Source: Ferrovibrio sp. (GTDB taxonomy: Bacteria; Pseudomonadota; Alphaproteobacteria; Ferrovibrionales; Ferrovibrionaceae). Taken from it: a stretch of 64,000 bases of DNA. Below the pieces are notes generated by a model. That model worked only from the letters and a program-made list of their open reading frames with translations. It was not told the DNA's origin and made no database searches. Shown here piece by piece: positions 53,036-61,470 of the stretch (the first letter of the stretch is position 1; every line of letters begins with the position of its first letter). The stretch is taken from assembly GCF_025869515.1 (NCBI RefSeq), contig NZ_JAOZVR010000112.1, forward strand, positions 1 to 64,000, written 5' to 3'. Both the position numbers and the translations under genes were made by a program.

Positions 53036-54311
53036 TGTCGAGGGCGTGATCGAGCGGATGGGCGGGCAGGGCCATGGCGTGCTGTCGAAAGACGGCGAGC
53101 GTTTCTACGTGCCCTTCACCGTGCCGGGCGACCGTATCGCCGCCAAGGTGGGCGAGCCGCGCGGCGACGGCTTCGCCGCCCAGCTCAGCGTGCTGGAAGC
53201 ACCCGGGCCGGAGCGCGTCGACGCCCCCTGTGGCCATTTCCAGACCTGCGGCGGCTGCAGCCTGCAGCACTGGGCCGAGACGCCCTATCGCGCCTGGAAA
53301 CGCGACAAGCTGAGCGCTGCGCTCACCCGCCGCGAGCTCGCCGATGTGCCGGTGGGCGACCTGGTCGCCGTGCCCGACCGCACGCGCCGTCGCGCCGAAT
53401 TCATCACCCGCCGCGTGAAGGACAAGGTGCTGCTCGGCTTCCATGAGGCGCAGAGCCGCAAGGTGGTCGATCTCACCGAATGCCTGGTGCTGCGGCCCGA
53501 ACTGCTCGCGTTGCTGCCGCAGTTGCGCAGCATGATGTTTCCCGTGCTGGGCGATGGCTGGGCGGTCGACCTGAAGGTGACCTGGACCGAGACCGGCGCC
53601 GATGTGCTGATCACCGGCAAGCTGAAGATGCGGGTGCAGGAGCGGATCGAGCTGAGCAAGGCGGCCAAGGCGACCGGCCTGGCGCGGCTCAGCCTGCGTT
53701 TCGACGAACGCGGCGATCCCGAACTGCTGTACCAGGGCGAGGCGGCGCCGCGCGTGCGCTTCGGCAATGTGCCGGTCACGCTGGCGCCCGGCGGCTTCCT
53801 GCAGGCCACGGCCGAGGCCGAGCAGGCGATGGCCGATCTGGCGCTGGACGCGTTGCAGGATGCCAAGCGGGTCGCCGATCTCTTCTCGGGCTGCGGCGCC
53901 TTCGCGCTGCGGCTGGCGGCTGTGGGCAAGACCGTCTGGGCGGTGGATGCCGACCGGCCGGCGATTGCCATGCTGGGGGCCGCCGCCAAGACCGCGGGCC
54001 TCAGCCGCCTGACCGCGACGGCGCGCGATCTCGAACGCCAGCCGCTCAGCCGGGCCGAGCTGAAAAAGCTGGATGCCATCCTGCTCGATCCACCGCGTGC
54101 CGGCGCCAAGGCCCAGGTGCAGCAGATCGCCGAAGCCGCCAAGCTGGGCGAGGCGCCGGGGCTGATCGTCATGCTGTCCTGCGACCCTTCCAGCTTCTCG
54201 CGCGATGCCCGGGGACTGGTCGATGCCGGCTACCGGCTGGAAAAGGCCGTGCCGATCGACCAGTTCCGCTGGTCGCCGCATCTGGAAATCTTCAGCATTT
54301 TCAGGCGTTAG
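53028..54311 (+). CDS. RumA/TrmA-type RNA (uracil-C5) methyltransferase
   Basis: The 427-residue enzyme has an N-terminal TRAM-like strand region (VEGVIERMGGQGHGVLSKDGE), an Fe-S Cys set CGHFQTCGGCSLQHW, and the SAM fold ADLFSGCGAFALRLAA. LLDPPRAGAKAQV and the catalytic nucleophile in LSCDPSSFSRDA complete the pattern. It makes m5U at a specific rRNA or tRNA position, probably 23S rRNA (RlmD/RlmC type). It overlaps tlyA by 8 bp. The tRNA-Gln gene follows 74 bp later. Confidence 0.93.
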   Translation: MRDVEGVIERMGGQGHGVLSKDGERFYVPFTVPGDRIAAKVGEPRGDGFAAQLSVLEAPGPERVDAPCGHFQTCGGCSLQHWAETPYRAWKRDKLSAALTRRELADVPVGDLVAVPDRTRRRAEFITRRVKDKVLLGFHEAQSRKVVDLTECLVLRPELLALLPQLRSMMFPVLGDGWAVDLKVTWTETGADVLITGKLKMRVQERIELSKAAKATGLARLSLRFDERGDPELLYQGEAAPRVRFGNVPVTLAPGGFLQATAEAEQAMADLALDALQDAKRVADLFSGCGAFALRLAAVGKTVWAVDADRPAIAMLGAAAKTAGLSRLTATARDLERQPLSRAELKKLDAILLDPPRAGAKAQVQQIAEAAKLGEAPGLIVMLSCDPSSFSRDARGLVDAGYRLEKAVPIDQFRWSPHLEIFSIFRR

Positions 54312-54340
54312 GGCGGTACCCTCACAGCCCGGGAGAAGGG

Positions 54341-54369
54341 TTGCAAAGGCTTACGGGACCGGCTATATC
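54341..54369 (+). promoter_or_regulatory. Promoter of the tRNA-Gln gene
   Basis: TTGCAA (54341-54346) and TATATC (54364-54369) are 17 bp apart, and transcription would begin about 10 bases before the tRNA's first base. This gives the tRNA its own promoter after the RNA methyltransferase. Confidence 0.7.
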
Positions 54370-54385
54370 CCGGCCCGATCCCTGC

Positions 54386-54459
54386 TGGGGGATCGTCTAA
54401 CGGTAGGACCCCAGACTCTGACTCTGGTTGTCTAGGTTCGAATCCTAGTCCCCCAGCCA
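54386..54459 (+). tRNA. tRNA-Gln (anticodon CTG)
   Basis: The 74-base gene folds as a full cloverleaf. The acceptor stem TGGGGGA pairs with TCCCCCA, followed by discriminator G and an encoded CCA (54457-54459). The anticodon stem CCAGA / TCTGG encloses the loop CTCTGAC, giving anticodon CTG for codon CAG. The T arm is CTAGG-TTCGAAT-CCTAG. Glutamine identity follows from the anticodon. Confidence 0.96.
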
Positions 54460-54500
54460 TTTCCCGCTGCTTCCGACCTCTTGTAACGGCCCTTGGGCCG

Positions 54501-54527
54501 CCCCAGATGCTTGTGAGCATTATGGGG
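54501..54527 (+). promoter_or_regulatory. Hairpin covering the ribosome site of the 2OG-oxygenase-like gene
   Basis: CCCCA (54501-54505) pairs with TGGGG (54523-54527), and ATGCT (54507-54511) pairs with AGCAT (54516-54520) around a TGTG loop. The GGGG at the 3' arm is the only purine-rich ribosome site, six bases before the ATG at 54534, so folding would block translation. A short CGGCCC/GGGCCG stem lies just upstream (54487-54500) and may end the tRNA transcript. Confidence 0.5.
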
Positions 54528-54533
54528 TAAAAC

Positions 54534-55232
54534 ATGAACAAATTCACGCAAGGGCTTTTCCGGCAGCCGGTCTATGCGCCGCTGGCTTTCGACTACGACC
54601 GGGCGGCGGTCGAGGCTGAACTGCTGGCGCTGGTGCCGCTGTTCCGGCCGATCCTGGTCAACGAACGGCATCTGCTGCCGGAAAACCGGCGGCGCTGGTT
54701 CATGGTGGCCGATGACGAGCAGCTCGATCACATGGACCGCCACCGCAACGGCCAGGCCATCATCGGCCGCTACCGTTCGCTGGAAGGGCTTGGCCTGCGG
54801 CGCGGGCCGACCGGCACCACGATGGACGACAGCGTGACGACCCGGAAGGCCGACGACTGCGCCGGCTGGGACTGGGATGCGCGCTACGACATCCCGCTGA
54901 CGCGCACCACCATCGAACGGCTGCCGTTCGCCAGGCTGCGCGGCGTGCGCCTGCTGAGCCTGCCGCCCGGCGGTTTCCTGCCGGCCCATGTCGATGCCGC
55001 CGACGACAGCTACTGGGAGAACGGCCATGCCACGCTGTCGCTGCTGGTGGCCAGCGGCGGCCAGCCGATGCTGATGCTCATGGCAGACGGCGGGCTGCAG
55101 GCGGTATCGGATGCCGCCTTCCTGTTCAGGGATTCAGTGCCGCATGGCGTGGCGCCGGTGCCGCGCCGCCGTCTGCTGCTGCGGATCAGCGGCATCTGCG
55201 ACCAGGCGGCGCTGGCGCAGCTGCTCGCCTGA
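54534..55232 (+). CDS. Possible 2-oxoglutarate/Fe(II) oxygenase, Asp/Asn-hydroxylase-like
   Basis: The 232-residue protein has a jelly-roll pattern. FLPAHVDAAD (His152, Asp154), a central strand GHATLSLLVASGGQPMLML, SVPHGVAPVP (His204) and RRRLLLRISG (an Arg suited to 2-oxoglutarate) together give the HxD...H...R set of this superfamily. No clear substrate or close family is recognised. It begins with MNKFTQGLFRQP after a hairpin-covered ribosome site and follows the tRNA gene. It is convergent with the UxaA-like gene. Confidence 0.6.
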   Translation: MNKFTQGLFRQPVYAPLAFDYDRAAVEAELLALVPLFRPILVNERHLLPENRRRWFMVADDEQLDHMDRHRNGQAIIGRYRSLEGLGLRRGPTGTTMDDSVTTRKADDCAGWDWDARYDIPLTRTTIERLPFARLRGVRLLSLPPGGFLPAHVDAADDSYWENGHATLSLLVASGGQPMLMLMADGGLQAVSDAAFLFRDSVPHGVAPVPRRRLLLRISGICDQAALAQLLA

Positions 55233-55238
55233 GGCCGC

Positions 55239-56771
55239 TCACATCGTGGCGCCGATCTGCCAGGGCACGAATTCGGCATCGCCGAAGCCGAGTTCTTCGC
55301 TTTTCGACGGTGTGCCCGAAGCCACGGTCAGGATATTGTCGAAAATCTTCTCGCCCATCTGCGCCACGCTGATGCCTTCATCCAGGATGGCGCCGCAGTT
55401 GATGTCCATATCCTCTTCCATGCGGCGATACATGGCCGAGTTGGTGGCCAGCTTGATCGAGGGCACCGGCTTGGCGCCGAACACCGAGCCGCGCCCGGTG
55501 GTGAAGCAGATGATGTTGCCGCCGCCGGCGATCTGCCCGGTGGCCGAGCAGGGGTCGTAGCCGGGCGTGTCCATGAACACGAAACCCTTGGTATCCACCG
55601 GCTCGGCATATTTGAACACGCCGCGCAGGTTGGTGGTGCCGCCCTTGGCCGCCGCACCCAGCGACTTTTCCAGGATGGTGGTGAGGCCGCCCTTCTTGTT
55701 GCCGGGCGAGGGGTTGTTGTCCATCGAGCCGCCGTTGCGCTCGCAATACTCTTCCCACCAGCGGATACGCTCGATCAGCTTCTCGCCGATGGCGCGGCTT
55801 TCGGCACGCCGGGTCAGCAGATGCTCGGCGCCGTAGATTTCCGGCGTCTCGCTCAGGATCGCCGTGCCGCCGTGGCGCACCAGCAGATCGGCGGCGGCGC
55901 CGAGCGCCGGATTGGCGGTGATGCCGGAATAGCCGTCCGAACCGCCGCATTGCAGGCAGAGCGTGAGATGCGAGGCCGGCACGGTGGTGCGCTGCAGCGC
56001 ATTGGCCGCCGGCAGCATCTCCTTCAGCATGGCGATACCGCGCTCGACCGTCTTGCGCGTACCGCCGCTGTCCTGGATGGTCATGCTCTGCAGGCGCGGG
56101 CTGTGTTTCAGGCCCTGCGCTTCCATCATGAAATCGATCTGCGCCACTTCGCAGCCCAGCCCCAGCATCATCACGCCGGCAAAGTTGACGTGCTGAGCAT
56201 AGCCCCACAGCGTGCGCTGCAGGTTGCCGAAACCCTCGCCCTTGTCGGCCATGCCGCAGCCGGTGCCATGCACGATGGCCACCACGCCGTCGATATTGGG
56301 ATAGTCACGCAGGGCGTCGCCCTTGAAATGATCGGCGATATAGCGTGCCACGGTGGCCGAGCAGTTCACGCTGGTGACGACGCCGAGATAGTTACGCGTG
56401 CCGGCCCGGCCGTTCTCGCGCATGAAGCCCTGGAAGCTGGCGCGTTCGGCCTCGGGGATATAGGCGGTCGGCCGCATGTCGGCGCCGAAGGCATAGTCGC
56501 GGCTGAAATCGCCCATCGCCAGATTGTGACTGTGCACATGCTCGCCGGGTTCGATGGGCACCGAGGCAAAGCCGATGATCTGGTTGTATTTGCGCACCGC
56601 CTCGCCCTGGCCGATCGGCGCGGTGGCCACCTTGTGGCCGGCGGGGATGGTGCCGCGACAGGTGACGTTGCCGCCGCCTTCCACGCGCATGCCGGGCTGC
56701 AGTTCGCTGCGCGCCACCACCACATTGTCGTGCTCGTTGAGGCGGATCACCGCCGAAACCTGGTCGAGCAT
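55239..56771 (-). CDS. UxaA/GarD-family sugar-acid dehydratase (altronate/galactarate type)
   Basis: The 510-residue protein starts MLDQVSAVIRLNEHDNV after GGGAGGAA. An N-terminal SAF domain is joined to a UxaA/GarD catalytic region with VHGTGCGMADKGEG, MLGLGCEVAQ, LCLQCGGSDGYSGITANPALG, and CSATGQIAGGGNIICFTTGRGS; the Cys residues bind iron. It dehydrates an aldonate or aldarate to a 2-keto-3-deoxy acid. It is likely co-transcribed after the FAH-family gene and regulated by the divergent LysR. Confidence 0.92.
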   Translation of the reverse strand: MLDQVSAVIRLNEHDNVVVARSELQPGMRVEGGGNVTCRGTIPAGHKVATAPIGQGEAVRKYNQIIGFASVPIEPGEHVHSHNLAMGDFSRDYAFGADMRPTAYIPEAERASFQGFMRENGRAGTRNYLGVVTSVNCSATVARYIADHFKGDALRDYPNIDGVVAIVHGTGCGMADKGEGFGNLQRTLWGYAQHVNFAGVMMLGLGCEVAQIDFMMEAQGLKHSPRLQSMTIQDSGGTRKTVERGIAMLKEMLPAANALQRTTVPASHLTLCLQCGGSDGYSGITANPALGAAADLLVRHGGTAILSETPEIYGAEHLLTRRAESRAIGEKLIERIRWWEEYCERNGGSMDNNPSPGNKKGGLTTILEKSLGAAAKGGTTNLRGVFKYAEPVDTKGFVFMDTPGYDPCSATGQIAGGGNIICFTTGRGSVFGAKPVPSIKLATNSAMYRRMEEDMDINCGAILDEGISVAQMGEKIFDNILTVASGTPSKSEELGFGDAEFVPWQIGATM

Positions 56772-56799
56772 GGGTTCCTCCCTCGAGATTGTCGTCAAT

Positions 56800-57972
56800 C
56801 TAGCGCAGCAGCCCGCGCTGGGCGAGATTGCGCATCAGCGCGCCGGTGCCGAACTGCCAGGGCGGCAGCCGATCGCAGAAATCGACCTTGTTCACCAGCC
56901 CGCCCAGCCGGGGCGAGCGGATGGTGACGATATCGCCCGGCTTGTGGGTGAAGCCCATGCCCGGCGCGCCGCGATCCTGGATCGGCGCGAACATCGTGCC
57001 GGTGAACAGCATGGCGCCGTCGGGATACTGGTGCGAACTGCCAAACGTCTGGGCGGCCAGATCGAGCGGGTCGCGGCTGATCCGCGACATCTGCGAGCTG
57101 GCTTCGAGGCGGAAATTATCCTGACCGGCGATCACCAGGCTGACCTCGGCCTTGCGCAGGTCGTCCAGCGTGAAATGCGCGTCGAACAGCCGGATGAAAG
57201 GCCCGATGGCGCTGGAGGCGTTGTTGTCCTTGGCGCGGCCGAGCAGCAGGGCGCTGCGGCCTTCCACGTCGCGCAGATTGACGTCGTTGCCGAGCGCGGC
57301 GCCGACGATCTGCCCGCGGCTGTCGAGTGCCAGAACCACTTCGGGCTCCGGATTGTTCCAGGTCGAGTCCGGATGGATGCCGACGCTCGCACCGGTGCCG
57401 ACCGAGGCCATCGGCTGGCATTTGGTGAAGACTTCGGCATCCGGGCCGATGCCAACTTCCAGATACTGCGACCAGGCGCCGCGCTTCATCAGCGTCTCGC
57501 GCAGCCGCAGGGCTTCCGGCGAGCCGGGCCTGATGCGGGAAATCTCGCCGCCCAGTGCCGTGGCGATCTCGGCGCGCACCGCTTCGGCGCGGCTGGCATC
57601 GCCGCGGATCTGCTCCTCGATCACGCGTTCGATCAGGCTGTCGGCGAAGGTGACGCCAGCGGCCTTCACGGCCTGCAGGTCGCAGGGCGCCAGAAGATAA
57701 GGCGCTTTCATCGTTGGCGTGTTCGCCAGCACATCCATCACCCTGCCGATGGCGGGAGCAGTCTTGACGGCAGACTGTACGGCAGCGGCAGCATCCGTCC
57801 TGTCGAGCAAGTCGCTCATGGTGGCGGCCAGAGTGCTGATATCCACCAGATTCTCGCCGTGCAGGGCGACAATGGTGGGCCCGCCAGGTTGACCGACGAG
57901 CCAGACACGCCCCACCAGGGTGGCGCGATCATGGTCTTCGGGCAGGCAGGCGGCGAGCAGGGTGTCGAGCAT
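56800..57972 (-). CDS. Fumarylacetoacetate-hydrolase family protein
   Basis: The 390-residue protein has the FAH-fold metal-binding and active-site segments GIHPDSTWNNPEPEVVLALD, GAALGNDVNLRDVEGRSALL and GTMFAPIQDRGAPGMGF. Its length and fusion of an N-terminal domain fit the class that acts on 2-keto-3-deoxy sugar acids (dehydratase or hydrolase), consistent with the UxaA-like neighbour 28 bp downstream. The exact substrate is unknown. The 181-bp divergent region with the LysR gene holds the shared regulatory site. Confidence 0.88.
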   Translation of the reverse strand: MLDTLLAACLPEDHDRATLVGRVWLVGQPGGPTIVALHGENLVDISTLAATMSDLLDRTDAAAAVQSAVKTAPAIGRVMDVLANTPTMKAPYLLAPCDLQAVKAAGVTFADSLIERVIEEQIRGDASRAEAVRAEIATALGGEISRIRPGSPEALRLRETLMKRGAWSQYLEVGIGPDAEVFTKCQPMASVGTGASVGIHPDSTWNNPEPEVVLALDSRGQIVGAALGNDVNLRDVEGRSALLLGRAKDNNASSAIGPFIRLFDAHFTLDDLRKAEVSLVIAGQDNFRLEASSQMSRISRDPLDLAAQTFGSSHQYPDGAMLFTGTMFAPIQDRGAPGMGFTHKPGDIVTIRSPRLGGLVNKVDFCDRLPPWQFGTGALMRNLAQRGLLR

Positions 57973-58153
57973 GGTGCGGAATCCGGGCTGAAGCGGGTAT
58001 CGATTCGCCGGTCATCTAAACATTGTCGTTGCGGCGAGGCGAGCCGCTTGCGGCATGTGGCACTGCACAAGATGCTGTTTTATGGTGTTTTATTGGCCCG
58101 AGGACCGGAATGCGGGATAGTCGCTTGGGGTATTCGGAGGCAGCCGGACGCGG

Positions 58154-59050
58154 ATGATCGACAAGCTGGAATTCCTGCTGGCGCTGGCGCGCGAGAAAAA
58201 CTTCGGCAAGGCCGCGGAACAGTGCGGCGTCAGCCAGCCGACGCTGTCGGCCGGCATCAAGCAGCTGGAAGATTCGCTGGGTGTCATGCTGGTGCAGCGC
58301 AGTTCGCGGTTCCTCGGCCTGACCGCCGAAGGCGAGCGGGTGCTCGACTGGGCGCGACGCATCGTCGGCGATGCACGCGCCATGCGGCAGGAGGTGCAGG
58401 CGCTCAGGCGCGGTCTCGTCGGGCATCTGAAGATTGCCGCGATCCCGACGGCGCTGGCGATGGTGTCGGCGCTGACCACGCCCTATCGCGCCAAGCACCC
58501 GGAAGTGCGTTTCACCATCCTGTCGCGCACCTCGGTTGAAGTGCTGGCGATGTTGGAGAATCTCGAGGTCGATGCCGGCCTGAGCTATATCGACAACGAA
58601 CCGCTCGGCAAGGTCCGGTCGGTACCGCTCTATGCCGAGCAATACCGGCTGCTGACCTCGGCAGACAGTCCGCTGGGGGACCGCGACACGGTGACCTGGG
58701 CCGAGGTCGGCAGGATACCGCTCTGCCTGCTGACGCCCGACATGCAGAACCGCCGCATCATCAACCGGCTGCTGCGCGAGGCCGGTGCGGAGCCGGAACC
58801 GACGCTGGAATCGAATTCGATGATCGTGCTGTTCTCGCATGTGCGCACCGGCCGCTGGGCGACAGTGATGCCGGAAAAGCTGGCCGATACGCTGGGGCTG
58901 ACCGAACGGTTGCGCTCCATCCCGATCATAGAGCCCGATGCGGTGCATTCGATCGGCCTGATCGTGCCGAACCGCGAACCGATGACGCCGCTGACGGCGG
59001 CGCTGGTGGCCGAGGCCAAGCTGCTGGCCGCGGCCGGCACAGCCAGTTGA
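58154..59050 (+). CDS. LysR family transcriptional regulator
   Basis: The 298-residue protein has an N-terminal winged helix-turn-helix (FLLALAREKNFGKAAEQCGV, SQPTLSAGIKQLEDSLGVML) and a type 2 periplasmic-binding-fold effector domain. It is transcribed away from the FAH/UxaA genes and most likely activates them in response to a sugar acid. A repeated TTTTAT (GTTTTATGG, GTTTTATTGG, about 58077-58095) lies in the divergent region. The stop directly abuts the stop of the convergent mutase gene. Confidence 0.94.
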   Translation: MIDKLEFLLALAREKNFGKAAEQCGVSQPTLSAGIKQLEDSLGVMLVQRSSRFLGLTAEGERVLDWARRIVGDARAMRQEVQALRRGLVGHLKIAAIPTALAMVSALTTPYRAKHPEVRFTILSRTSVEVLAMLENLEVDAGLSYIDNEPLGKVRSVPLYAEQYRLLTSADSPLGDRDTVTWAEVGRIPLCLLTPDMQNRRIINRLLREAGAEPEPTLESNSMIVLFSHVRTGRWATVMPEKLADTLGLTERLRSIPIIEPDAVHSIGLIVPNREPMTPLTAALVAEAKLLAAAGTAS

Positions 59051-60463
59051 TCACGCAGCCGTGCGCTCTTCACCGAGTGCCGAGGATATGACATCCGCTT
59101 CGACGCCACTGGCGCTCAGCTGTTCGCCCAGGGCATTTTTCAGCCGCGCCAGGCCGGCCTGGTCGTTGGCTTCGCAGCGCGCCACCAGCACATTCTGGGT
59201 GTTGGACGCGCGCAGCAGCCACCAGCCATCCGCCGTCTGCACCCGCACGCCATCGATATCGTTGACGGCGGCGCCGGCCGCCTGCAGCCGGGATTTCACG
59301 GAAGCCACGATCGGGAATTTATCTTCTTCGCTGCATTCGATACGCAGCTCCGGCGTATTCACGGTCTCGGGCAGGCGGTCGCGCAAATCGGCCAGACTGC
59401 GTGGCGAGCGCGCGACGATGTTGAGCAGACGGATGGCCGCATAGAGCGCATCGTCGAAACCGAAATAACGGTCGGCAAAGAAAATATGACCGCTCATCTC
59501 GCCGGCCAGCTGGGCGCCGGTTTCGCGCATCTTGGCCTTGATCAGCGAATGGCCGGTGCGCCACATGATCGGCTTGCCGCCCAGACGCTCCACCGCATCG
59601 AACAGGGTCTGGCTGGTTTTGACATCGGCGATGATGGTGGCGCCGGGCTGGCGGCGCAGGATTTCTTCCGACCACAGCATCATCAGCTGGTCGCCCCACA
59701 GCACGCGGCCCTTGTTGTCGATCACGCCGAGGCGGTCGCCATCGCCATCGAAGGCGATGCCGAGATCCAGCTTCTCGCTCAGCACGGCCCTGCGCAGTTG
59801 TTCCAGGGTTTCCGGCAGTGTCGGATCGGGATGGTGATTGGGGAAGGTGCCGTCGACCTCGCCGTTCAGCACGACATGGCGACCGGGCAGCCGCCTGGTC
59901 AGGCGTTCGACGATCGGACAGGCGGCGCCGTTGCCGGGATCCCAGGCCACCGAGAGCGGCCGGGCCAGATCGGCATCCTGCAGGATGCGCATGGCATAGC
60001 CGCCGGCGACCGAGCGCCGCAGCACCTTGCCGGCACCGCTGCTAAAGTTGCCGTCCCGGATGATGGCGCCCAGTTTCTGGATTTCGTCGCCATAGATGGT
60101 TTTGCCGCCGATGGTCAGTTTGAATCCGTTGTAATCGGGCGGGTTATGCGAGCCGGTGATCATCGCACCGGCATCGGCCTGCAGATGGCGTTCGGCAAAA
60201 TACAGCATCGGGGTGGGGCCGAGCCCGACCGCCTGCACGTCCATGCCGGCCTGCCGCAATCCCTTGGAAAACGCGCGGCTGATCTGCGGCGAGCTGAGCC
60301 GGCCATCGCGGCAGAGCGCCACACTGCGTCCACCATTGCGGCGGACCAGGGTGCCGAAAGCCTGGCCGAGTGCATGGGCGGTGTCGAGATGGAGAGTTTT
60401 GCCGACGATACCGCGAATATCGTATTCACGCAGAATTCCGGGATCGAACTTTTGCTTGGCCAT
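59051..60463 (-). CDS. Phosphomannomutase/phosphoglucomutase
   Basis: The 470-residue alpha-D-phosphohexomutase starts MAKQKFDPGILREYDIRG after AAGGAG. It has the phosphoserine loop AMITGSHNPPDYNGFKL, the metal loop AFDGDGDRLGVI, the sugar-binding GEMSGHIFF and a C-terminal phosphate-binding domain (RASNTQNVLVARCE). It feeds mannose- and glucose-1-phosphate to surface polysaccharide synthesis; manC begins at the window's right end. A much longer frame reaching 60709 is not supported. Confidence 0.94.
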   Translation of the reverse strand: MAKQKFDPGILREYDIRGIVGKTLHLDTAHALGQAFGTLVRRNGGRSVALCRDGRLSSPQISRAFSKGLRQAGMDVQAVGLGPTPMLYFAERHLQADAGAMITGSHNPPDYNGFKLTIGGKTIYGDEIQKLGAIIRDGNFSSGAGKVLRRSVAGGYAMRILQDADLARPLSVAWDPGNGAACPIVERLTRRLPGRHVVLNGEVDGTFPNHHPDPTLPETLEQLRRAVLSEKLDLGIAFDGDGDRLGVIDNKGRVLWGDQLMMLWSEEILRRQPGATIIADVKTSQTLFDAVERLGGKPIMWRTGHSLIKAKMRETGAQLAGEMSGHIFFADRYFGFDDALYAAIRLLNIVARSPRSLADLRDRLPETVNTPELRIECSEEDKFPIVASVKSRLQAAGAAVNDIDGVRVQTADGWWLLRASNTQNVLVARCEANDQAGLARLKNALGEQLSASGVEADVISSALGEERTAA

Positions 60464-60936
60464 CGTCGTTATAATCTCCTTGTGCCTTGCCGCGCCGGAA
60501 CTGGCGGAGCGCTGCAGTCGATATGGGATGGATGATGGAAAAGCCCGGCCGGTTTGTGTGTGGTAAAAGCGTGGCCTTGCGCCGCCTGCGATGAATTGGC
60601 AGCGCGGTGTGACTTTTCTGTGGTTCGGCCACAGGGCTGACGCGGGGAACTTGAAGCGCGTCAATGTGCTCATAGAATGAACCGCCTCCTGTTCACCGGT
60701 TTCGCGCATGCGGCTGGTGAACCGATCCTGTGCAGCATCGTTAGGAGCGGACTGACAGGTATTGCCCGGCCGGAACCACGGCCCGGGTTCGCTGAGGGGA
60801 AACTCGAGAAGGTGAAGCGACAGGCTGGAGCCTGGCGCAGAGAATTTTTAACGGATGCAGCCAGGCAGCCAATCATGGCGGTCAGGTCGCATGCCGGGAG
60901 GCTATGTGTGAGCAAAATGCACGACCGGGGCGCCAT
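60464..60936. other. 473-bp intergenic region between the mutase and the BamE-like lipoprotein gene
   Basis: The region holds the leaders of two divergent genes. A stem CTGTGG-TTCGG-CCACAG lies at 60617-60633. Open frames at 60677-60940 (plus) and 60670-61074 (minus) have no recognisable domain, composition typical of non-coding GC-rich sequence and weak starts, so I do not call them. The stretch 60770-60870 is rich in short GA-containing motifs and could be a transcript, but I recognise no RNA family. Confidence 0.5.
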
Positions 60937-61470
60937 ATGAAGGCCACTGCTGCCTGGTTCAGGCTCAGTCCATGCCTGCTGGTTCTTGGCGGTATGCTGA
61001 CGGCCTGCGACGCGACAAAATGGCCGCTGGCGGATTACCAGTCGCCATGGCCGCCGGCACGTCAGACCGCCCATCGGTGGACCGCCGATTCCGTGCCGTC
61101 ACGGCAGAAACCGGCAAGACCTGCGGCTGCCGCTCCGGCGCCGGCAAACGCTACGGGAAATACTTCGGGAAATCCTCTCGTCGCATCGGCCGTTGACTCC
61201 GTGCCAGCAACAACGGATGCCGCCCTGATCGGCCTGGACAGCGAGCAGACCAGGGCAATGCTGGGGCCGCCGAGAGAGGAAGAAAATCGCTCGCCCGCCA
61301 AAATCTGGCGCTACCGCACACCGCAATGCAGCCTGGACGTCGCGTTTTATCCCGATGTCCAGACGCATGAATTCCGTGTCCTGAACTATGAGGTAAAAGG
61401 CAATGACGGTACTGAACAGGGAAGACGCGACTGTATCGCCGGCCTACGCTCCGGCCTCCGCCCCCGATGA
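60937..61470 (+). CDS. BamE/SmpA-like putative lipoprotein
   Basis: The 177-residue protein begins MKATAAWFRLSPCLLVLGG with a lipobox GMLTAC (Cys at about residue 24). An Ala/Pro-rich linker follows, then a C-terminal domain: GLDSEQTRAMLGPPREEENR, AKIWRYRTPQCSLDVAFYPD and FRVLNYEVKG. The Leu-Gly-Pro turn and W-x-Y-R strand resemble the BamE/SmpA fold of outer-membrane assembly proteins. The 3' end overlaps the response-regulator gene by 68 bp, so the lipoprotein is co-transcribed with the two-component pair. Confidence 0.78.
   Translation: MKATAAWFRLSPCLLVLGGMLTACDATKWPLADYQSPWPPARQTAHRWTADSVPSRQKPARPAAAAPAPANATGNTSGNPLVASAVDSVPATTDAALIGLDSEQTRAMLGPPREEENRSPAKIWRYRTPQCSLDVAFYPDVQTHEFRVLNYEVKGNDGTEQGRRDCIAGLRSGLRPR

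Noticed and set aside
60677..61074. Two opposite small frames (60677-60940 plus, 60670-61074 minus)
   Set aside because: No domain, poor ribosome sites and mutual overlap; the region was described as intergenic.
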